DNA of 12,345 nt, from positions 1 through 12,345 of the forward strand of contig JBBRHF010000136.1 of assembly GCA_038223055.1 (NCBI GenBank), written 5' to 3'. The notes beneath the pieces were generated by a model that worked only from the letters and a program-made list of their open reading frames with translations, did no database searches and was not told the origin of the DNA. Made by a program: the position numbers and the translations under genes. The stretch comes from JBBRHF01 sp038223055 (lineage in GTDB: Bacteria > Actinomycetota > Actinomycetes > JACCUZ01). This document shows, one piece after another, positions 6,116 to 12,345 of this stretch (its first letter is position 1; every line of letters starts with the position of its first letter).

Positions 6116-8524
6116 CTACTGGCGGCTGAGCAACGCCACCGGCAGGGTGCCCAGCAGTTCGCCCAGCGCGATCTGGTCGTGCCGCCCCACGCCGTACGTC
6201 GTGGCGGTGAGCACGTCGGTCCACCGGCCCTCGGGCAGCAGCACGACGGCGTCGGTCCAGCCGCCGGCGCGGGCCAGGGTCTCCGGCAGCCGGGTGGCCA
6301 CGGTCACCACGTCGCCGCCGCGGCCGAACGCGATCGCGTGCGGGCTGGTCGTGCGCATCGGGGTATAGCCGCCGCCGGGGCCGAAGGACGCGGGCCGGTC
6401 GCGGCGCAGCCGAAGGGCGCGGGACACCACGAGCAGTTTCTCGTCGTCGAGGTCGACCGGTGCCCCGCCGCCGTCCAGCCGCTCGAGTCGCTTGCCGCGC
6501 GCCGCGTAGTCGACCGGTCGGCGGTTGTCCGGGTCCACCAGAGACAGGTCGACCAGGTCGGCGCCCTGGTAGACGTCGGGCACGCCCGGCATGGTCAGCT
6601 GAACCAGTTTCTGGCCGAGCAGGTTGACCCGGAACGCGGGCGCGAGCCGCTGGACGAAGGCCTCGACTCCGGCCCGGACGGCTGGGTCGGCGATGACCTG
6701 CTCGGCGAAGGCGCGCACGGCGTCGTCGTAGGCCGGGCCGGGCTCGGTCCAGGTGGTGTGGCGCTTGGCCTCGCGGGTGGCCTTCTCGAGGTAGCCCTGC
6801 AGCCTCGGGGCGTCCAGCGGCCAGGCGCCGAGGAGGGTCTGCCAGATGAGGTAAGCCGTGTTGGCGTCGAGCTCGGCGGGGCGGTAGGCGCTCGACGCCG
6901 CCCGCCAGGAGGCGACCTCGCCGGACCACTCCGGCACCAGTTCGGTCAGCGCGAACAGCCTGGCCCGGACGTCCTCGCTGCGCTTGGTGTCGTGGGTCGA
7001 CAGGGTGGTCATGGCCGATGGCCAGGTGCGCTGCTGGCGCTCGCACCACGCGTGGAACTCCTCCGGCGAGACGCCGAGATGGCTCGGGTCGCCGCCGACC
7101 TCGTTGAGGGCGGTGAAGCGCAGCCAGCGGTAGAAGGCGGTGTCCTCGACGCCCTTGGCCATGACCGGTCCGCAGGTCTGCTGGAACCGGACGACAAACT
7201 CGTCGCGGTGGGCGCCCCGGCCGTAGTCTCCCAGCGCCAACGCGCCGACCAGTCGGGCCGTGTCGTGGCGATCCTCGGGCAGCCGGGAGATGGCCGTCTG
7301 GACGGCCGCGTCCACGGTGTCGCGGGCCTGCTGCGGGGGGGGCTCGCCCGGCACGACGTAGGCCCGATAGACGCCGAATGCCGCCAGGACCTCCACGATG
7401 GCCTCGCGCAGGCCGCGGCGGGTGTGGTCGCGCAGCGCCAGGTGGTCGGCCGACACCGCGGCCGCGACCTCGACCAGCCGGTGCACCTCAGCCTGCAGAC
7501 CCCGTTCGACGACGAAGCGTTTGGCCCCGTCGACGACCTCCGCGAAGTCCCCGGGCTCGCCGGTCAGCGAGGTGTAGAGCCGGCTCAGCTCGTCGGCCGC
7601 CCCGGGGTCGGCGAACAGCCCGCCGGCACGCAGCAGCGCGTCGTAGCCGGTCGTGCCGGCGCACGGCCAGTCACTGGGCAGTTCCTCCTCGCCTTCGAGG
7701 ATCTTCTCGACGACCACCCACCCGCCGCCGGTCGCCGCGTCGAGCCGCCGCAGGTAGCCCCGCGGATCGGCCAGCCCGTCGGGATGGTCGATCCGCAGCC
7801 CGTCGATGCAGCCCTCGTTCACCAGCGCGATCAGCACGGCATGGGTCTGGGCGAAGACCCGCTCGTCCTCGACCCGCAGCGCGACCAGCGTGTCGATGTC
7901 GAAGAAGCGCCGGTAGTTGAGCTCCTCGTCGCCGACCCGCCAGTGCGCCAGCCGGTAGAACTGCCGGTCCAGCAGGTCATCGATCGGGAGGCCCTCGGTG
8001 CCGGCTCGCACCGGGAAGACCTTGTCGAAGTAACGGACCAGCGGCTCCTCGCCCGAAACGTCAAGCTCGATCTCTCCGTCGCGCACGCAGTCGCCGATCC
8101 GCCGGCCCAGCACCGGCATGAGGATCGCGCGCTCCTGCGCGGCCCATTCGACGTCGAACCAGGCGGCGTACGGCGAGGCCGGGCCGTCGCGCAGCACCGA
8201 CCACAACGCCGCGTTCAGCGACGCCGGGGTGGGCACGGCCATGTGGTTGGGTACGACGTCGACGACGACACCCATGCCGCGGCGCCGAGCCGCGGCGGAC
8301 AGGCGATGGAACGCGTCGGCCCCCCCCAGATCCTCGCTGAGCCGGTCGTGGTCCACGACGTCGTAGCCATGGGTCGAGCCAGGCGTGGCCGCGAGAATGG
8401 GGGACAGGTAGACGTGGGACACACCGAGCGCGTCGAGATAGTCCAGGGCACCCTCGGTGTCGGCGAAGCCGAACTCCGAGCGCAACTGGACGCGGTAGGT
8501 AGCGGTAACGGGGGGGCGGTCCAT
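6116..8524 (-). CDS. treY: Malto-oligosyltrehalose synthase (TreY)
   Basis: Cytoplasmic GH13 isomerase that turns the reducing-end alpha-1,4 link of maltodextrins into the alpha,alpha-1,1 link of a trehalosyl end, the substrate of TreZ. It has 802 residues. The start TATYRVQLRSEFGF is typical, followed by YLSPIL and the THGYDVVDH segment. Region I is DVVPNH (89-94). DGLRIDHPDGL holds the nucleophile Asp246 and VVVEKIL the acid Glu273. LSTHDTKRSEDVRARL has Asp512 and is specific to TreY. A C-terminal GVPDVYQGAD segment precedes the beta domain. The ATG at 8524 is preceded by GAGGGAG (8539-8533, 8 nt away), which overlaps the glgX stop; only 13 nt separate the two genes, so they form one transcription unit. 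Three mononucleotide runs of 7-8 G/C lie in this gene, all in frame here. Its 3' end faces ppk2 with no clear terminator. Confidence 0.97.
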   Translation of the reverse strand: MDRPPVTATYRVQLRSEFGFADTEGALDYLDALGVSHVYLSPILAATPGSTHGYDVVDHDRLSEDLGGADAFHRLSAAARRRGMGVVVDVVPNHMAVPTPASLNAALWSVLRDGPASPYAAWFDVEWAAQERAILMPVLGRRIGDCVRDGEIELDVSGEEPLVRYFDKVFPVRAGTEGLPIDDLLDRQFYRLAHWRVGDEELNYRRFFDIDTLVALRVEDERVFAQTHAVLIALVNEGCIDGLRIDHPDGLADPRGYLRRLDAATGGGWVVVEKILEGEEELPSDWPCAGTTGYDALLRAGGLFADPGAADELSRLYTSLTGEPGDFAEVVDGAKRFVVERGLQAEVHRLVEVAAAVSADHLALRDHTRRGLREAIVEVLAAFGVYRAYVVPGEPPPQQARDTVDAAVQTAISRLPEDRHDTARLVGALALGDYGRGAHRDEFVVRFQQTCGPVMAKGVEDTAFYRWLRFTALNEVGGDPSHLGVSPEEFHAWCERQQRTWPSAMTTLSTHDTKRSEDVRARLFALTELVPEWSGEVASWRAASSAYRPAELDANTAYLIWQTLLGAWPLDAPRLQGYLEKATREAKRHTTWTEPGPAYDDAVRAFAEQVIADPAVRAGVEAFVQRLAPAFRVNLLGQKLVQLTMPGVPDVYQGADLVDLSLVDPDNRRPVDYAARGKRLERLDGGGAPVDLDDEKLLVVSRALRLRRDRPASFGPGGGYTPMRTTSPHAIAFGRGGDVVTVATRLPETLARAGGWTDAVVLLPEGRWTDVLTATTYGVGRHDQIALGELLGTLPVALLSRQ

Positions 8525-8532
8525 CCGTCGAG

Positions 8533-8539
8533 CTCCCTC
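8533..8539 (-). promoter_or_regulatory. treY ribosome-binding site overlapping the glgX stop
   Basis: GAGGGAG on the minus strand begins inside the glgX TGA stop and ends 8 nt before the treY ATG. It is the clearest ribosome-binding site in the trehalose set, and it fixes the treY start and suggests coupling to glgX. Confidence 0.75.
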
Positions 8540-10649
8540 AGACCACGCGGGTGAGCACCAGGATCGAGCGCGCCTCGACCGTCACCGGCTCGCCCGCCTT
8601 GGCCGACGGACGGTCCTCGACGAGCGGAGCCGAGGTGTCGAGCACGATGCCCCAGCGTTCGCCGTAGACCTCCTTGGGGACGATGAACGCGATGTCCTCG
8701 TGGTGGCCGTTGAACAGCAGCAGGAACGAGTCGTCGACGATAGGCTCACCGCGAGGCGTGGGCTCGACGATGGCGTCCCCGTTGAGGAAGACGGCCATCG
8801 ACCGGGCGTAGCCGTTCTGCCAGTCCTCGGCGGACATGTGCTCACCCGACGGGGTGAACCACGCGATGTCGCCGATCTCGCTCTCGGATCCCCTGGTGGG
8901 GTCGCCCTGGAAGAACCGCCGGCGGCGGAACACTGCGTGCTCGCGGCGCAGCGCGACCAGCGACTCGGTGAACTCGGTCAGGCTCCAGTTCACCTTGGCC
9001 CGAGCCCAGTCGACCCAGGAGATCTCGTTATCCTGACAGTAGGCGTTGTTGTTGCCGCCCTGGGTCCTGCTGAGTTCGTCGCCGTGCAGCAGCATCGGCA
9101 CGCCCTGGGACAGGAACAGCGTGGTGAGCAGGTTGCGCTTCTGCTTCTCGCGCAGGGCCTCCACCTCGAGGTCGCTGGTCTCCCCCTCGACCCCGCAGTT
9201 CCAGGAGCGGTTGTGGTTCTCCCCGTCGCCGCCTCCTTCGCCGTTGGCCTCGTTGTGTTTGTCGTTGTAGGAGACGAGATCGTTCAGCGTGAAGCCGTCA
9301 TGGGCGGTGACGAAGTTGATGGACGCGATCGGGCGGCGGCCGTCCTCCTGATAGAGGTCGGCCGACCCGGTCAGCCGGGAGGCGAACTCGGCCAGGGTGG
9401 CCGCCTCGCCTCGCCAGAAATCGCGCACGGTGTCGCGGTACTTGCCGTTCCACTCGGTCCACAGAGGTGGGAAGTTGCCCACCTGGTAGCCGCCGTCGCC
9501 GACGTCCCAGGGCTCGGCGATCAGCTTGACCTGCGAGACGATCGGGTCCTGCTGGACGAGGTCGAAGAAGGCGGAGAGCCGGTCCACCTCGTGGACCTGG
9601 CGGGCCAACGAGGACGCGAGGTCGAACCGAAAACCGTCCACGTGCATGTCGGTGACCCAGTAGCGCAACGAGTCCATGATCAGTTGCAGGACGTGCGGCG
9701 AGCGCATCAGGAACGTGTTTCCGGTGCCGGTGGTGTCGTAGTAGTGCTCGGGCTTGCCGTCGACGAGGCGGTAGTAGGCCTGGTTGTCGATGCCCCGGAA
9801 GGACATCGTCGGCCCCATGTTGCTGCCTTCGGCGGTGTGGTTGTAGACGACATCGAGGATGACCTCCATGCCGGCCTCATGCAGGTCGCGCACCATCGAC
9901 TTGAACTCCAGCACCTGCTGGCCTTGCTGGCCGCTGGCGGCGTAGGCGTTGTGCGGGGCGAAGAAGCCGATGGTGTTGTAGCCCCAATGGTTGGCCAGTC
10001 CCCGCTGCTGCAGGTGGTGGTCCTGCACGAACTGGTGCACGGGCATCAGTTCGACGGCCGTGACGCCCCGCTTCTTCAGGTGCTCGATCATGACCGGGTG
10101 GGAGAGCCCGGCGTAGGTTCCCCGCACCTCCTCGGGGACATCCGGGTGGGTCATCGTCAGGCCCTTGACGTGCGCCTCGTAGATCACGGTGTCGTGGTAG
10201 GGGATGCGGGGGTTGCGGTCGTTCTGCCAGTCGAAGAAAGGGCTGATCACGACCGACTTCATCGCGTGCGGCGCGCTGTCGACGTCGTTGCGCTTTGCGG
10301 GGTCGGCGAAGTGGTAGCCGAACAGGGACTCGTCCCAGTCGACCTGTCCCTCGACGGCCTTGGCGTAAGGGTCCAGCAGTAGCTTGTGCGGGTTGCAGCG
10401 GTGGCCGCGCTTGGGGTTGTAGGGCCCGTGGACGCGGTAGCCGTAGCGCTGGCCGGGCCCGACCCGGGGCAGGTAGCCGTGCCAGACGCGGGCGTCGACC
10501 TCGGGCAGGGTGACCACTGTCTCCTTGCCCTTGGGACGGAACAGGCACAGCTCGACCTTCTCGGCGACTTCGGAGAACAGGGCAAAGTTGGTGCCGGCGC
10601 CGTCGAAGGTGGCGCCGAGGGGATATGCCGTTCCAGGCCAGATTTCCAT
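8538..10649 (-). CDS. glgX: Glycogen debranching enzyme GlgX/TreX (isoamylase-type)
   Basis: Cytoplasmic GH13 enzyme that hydrolyses alpha-1,6 branches of glycogen or limit dextrins, giving linear maltodextrins for TreY. It has 703 residues, the usual length. The N-terminal CBM48 domain (about 8-100) starts PGTAYPLGATFDGAGTNFAL. The barrel has VIYEAHVKGLT (155-165), DVVYNHTAEG (266-275), DGFRFDLAS (338-346, nucleophile Asp343), IAEPWDVG (377-384, acid Glu379) and FVTAHDGFTLNDLVSYNDKH (446-465, Asp451). NEANGEGGGDGENHNRSWNC and the LSQGVPMLLHGDE segment are diagnostic of GlgX. The ATG at 10649 is chosen because MEIWPGTAYP is the family start; an upstream in-frame extension to 10715 is unlike it. 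First gene of glgX-treY, 68 nt after glyA; no strong promoter is seen in that gap, so both read-through from glyA and its own promoter are possible. Confidence 0.97.
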   Translation of the reverse strand: MEIWPGTAYPLGATFDGAGTNFALFSEVAEKVELCLFRPKGKETVVTLPEVDARVWHGYLPRVGPGQRYGYRVHGPYNPKRGHRCNPHKLLLDPYAKAVEGQVDWDESLFGYHFADPAKRNDVDSAPHAMKSVVISPFFDWQNDRNPRIPYHDTVIYEAHVKGLTMTHPDVPEEVRGTYAGLSHPVMIEHLKKRGVTAVELMPVHQFVQDHHLQQRGLANHWGYNTIGFFAPHNAYAASGQQGQQVLEFKSMVRDLHEAGMEVILDVVYNHTAEGSNMGPTMSFRGIDNQAYYRLVDGKPEHYYDTTGTGNTFLMRSPHVLQLIMDSLRYWVTDMHVDGFRFDLASSLARQVHEVDRLSAFFDLVQQDPIVSQVKLIAEPWDVGDGGYQVGNFPPLWTEWNGKYRDTVRDFWRGEAATLAEFASRLTGSADLYQEDGRRPIASINFVTAHDGFTLNDLVSYNDKHNEANGEGGGDGENHNRSWNCGVEGETSDLEVEALREKQKRNLLTTLFLSQGVPMLLHGDELSRTQGGNNNAYCQDNEISWVDWARAKVNWSLTEFTESLVALRREHAVFRRRRFFQGDPTRGSESEIGDIAWFTPSGEHMSAEDWQNGYARSMAVFLNGDAIVEPTPRGEPIVDDSFLLLFNGHHEDIAFIVPKEVYGERWGIVLDTSAPLVEDRPSAKAGEPVTVEARSILVLTRVV

Positions 10650-10667
10650 GGACGGATTGTCCCTGAT

Positions 10668-10710
10668 GCGGCCGGACCCCCGGCAGTCAGGGCTGGACCG
10701 GCCAGGCCGC
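10668..10710. terminator. Possible GC hairpin between glyA and glgX
   Basis: GCGGCC (10668-10673) can pair with GGCCGC (10705-10710), and GGCCGG (10670-10675) alternatively with CCGGCC (10698-10703). The element lies in the 68-nt gap just after the glyA stop. The loop is long and no T-tract follows, so it may only attenuate transcription or be chance in GC-rich DNA. Confidence 0.25.
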
Positions 10711-10717
10711 TCCATCG

Positions 10718-11992
<1,275 letters not shown>

Positions 11993-12345
11993 GAGCAGTC
12001 TCCTCACGTTTGGTGCGTCCGGACTGTCACGAGCGTAGTCGCGGCGATGCCGTGAGAGGTCGAACGTGTGGGCCGGGCGTTGCCGTGGCGCCCAGTGATA
12101 GACACACGGCATCAGCGTGCTGAGCAGAGGCCAGTCGCCCCACCAGCTGCCGAAGGCGTCCACCGCGCGGACGTCCAGGTGCGCGGGGAACCTGCGGCCG
12201 GCCCGATCGGTCAGTGGGCCGCCAGGGCCGCCAGGGCCGTCTCGCGGCGGCGGACCGGGGCGGACCTCCACGTGGCATTGGGCCGCGGCGAGCAGCGCGA
12301 CCATGGTGCCCAGTCGCGGGGACGGCGTCTCACCCGCCTCGATCC
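11993..12345 (-). CDS. XRE-type helix-turn-helix protein, N-terminus cut by right edge
   Basis: Only the end of the gene is present. The first visible residues, IEAGETPSPRLGTMVALLAAAQCHVEV when read in two parts (IEAGETPSPRLGTM, then VALLAAAQCHVEV), match the last helices of an XRE/Cro-type DNA-binding domain (the usual pattern is IExGxxxPxLxTLxxLLxAxG). After a Pro/Gly-rich linker comes DRAGRRFPAHLDVRAV, then GSWWGDWPLLSTLMP and PAHTFDLSRHRRDYARD. A C-terminal segment with RRFPAHLDVR and a Trp-rich stretch recurs in small actinobacterial HTH proteins; its role is unknown. The recognition helix lies outside the window. No in-frame stop follows: the frame runs on through the glyA start and the whole of glyA, so the true end is unclear. 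Protein family moderately sure; gene boundary unsure. Confidence 0.7.
12000..12005 (-). promoter_or_regulatory. glyA ribosome-binding site
   Basis: GAGGAG on the minus strand lies 7 nt before the GTG at 11992 and 22 nt before the next in-frame ATG (11977). It therefore decides the glyA start and argues that GlyA is initiated on its own despite the open frame coming from the XRE gene. Confidence 0.75.

Noticed and set aside
6179..8554. A 791-codon open frame on the plus strand opposite treY, and similar long frames opposite glgX (8700-10382) and treZ (3591-5147)
   Set aside because: Their translations are Gly/Val/Ala/Arg-rich with no recognisable family, and they mirror strongly supported GH13 genes. 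They are shadows of high-GC codon bias.
10650..10715. N-terminal extension of GlgX to 10715
   Set aside because: The family start MEIWPGTAYP begins at 10649, and the upstream residues are unlike any GlgX and run up to the glyA stop.
12000..12120. Possible ZTP, glycine or folate riboswitch upstream of glyA
   Set aside because: I looked for the conserved cores (for example a CCGCCTGGGC-like element) and did not find them. The region is also in the open frame of the XRE protein.

Overview
The window is high-GC DNA with GTG as well as ATG starts and long chance open frames on the non-coding strands, as expected of an actinobacterium. The gene families fit this: a LigC-type ATP-dependent ligase start, a glgX-treY-treZ trehalose set, a class I PPK2 and an actinobacterial-style XRE protein with a conserved RRFPAHLDVR segment. 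I cannot place the genus. Most of the window (about 1.6-12.3 kb) is ordinary chromosome. The first 1.5 kb is one end of an integrated element whose interior lies beyond the left edge.

Layout, left to right. Positions 1-1508 (minus) hold a large serine integrase that runs off the left edge. At 1543-1647 (minus) are the first 34 codons of an ATP-dependent DNA ligase (ligC-like). They stop immediately after the catalytic KWDGF motif, and the integrase start follows 34 nt later. This is best read as an attachment-site junction: the element has integrated into the ligase gene at motif I and broken it. Next come a small DoxX-like membrane protein (1886-2272, plus) and, on the minus strand, a tight run of treZ, a GlsB/YeaQ-type small membrane protein and a RibD-C/pyrimidine reductase-like protein (5069 down to 2295). 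A PPK2 polyphosphate kinase (5148-6101, plus) sits between treZ and treY in the opposite direction. Then come treY (6116-8524, minus), glgX (8538-10649, minus), glyA (10718-11992, minus) and the C-terminal part of an XRE-type helix-turn-helix protein cut by the right edge.

How the genes work together. GlgX debranches glycogen to linear maltodextrins. TreY converts the reducing end of these to a trehalosyl unit, and TreZ releases free trehalose. This is the complete TreX/Y/Z route from glycogen to trehalose. PPK2 (polyphosphate-dependent nucleotide phosphorylation) interrupts the set and forces treZ to have its own promoter region, divergent from ppk2. GlyA is a one-carbon enzyme next to the set without an obvious metabolic link.

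No tRNA, rRNA, CRISPR array or IS element was recognised. The most notable features are the integrase/ligase junction with its leaderless-type integrase promoter, and the absence of any stop codon between the XRE protein and glyA. I found no convincing wholly new system; any cargo of the element would lie to the left of this window.
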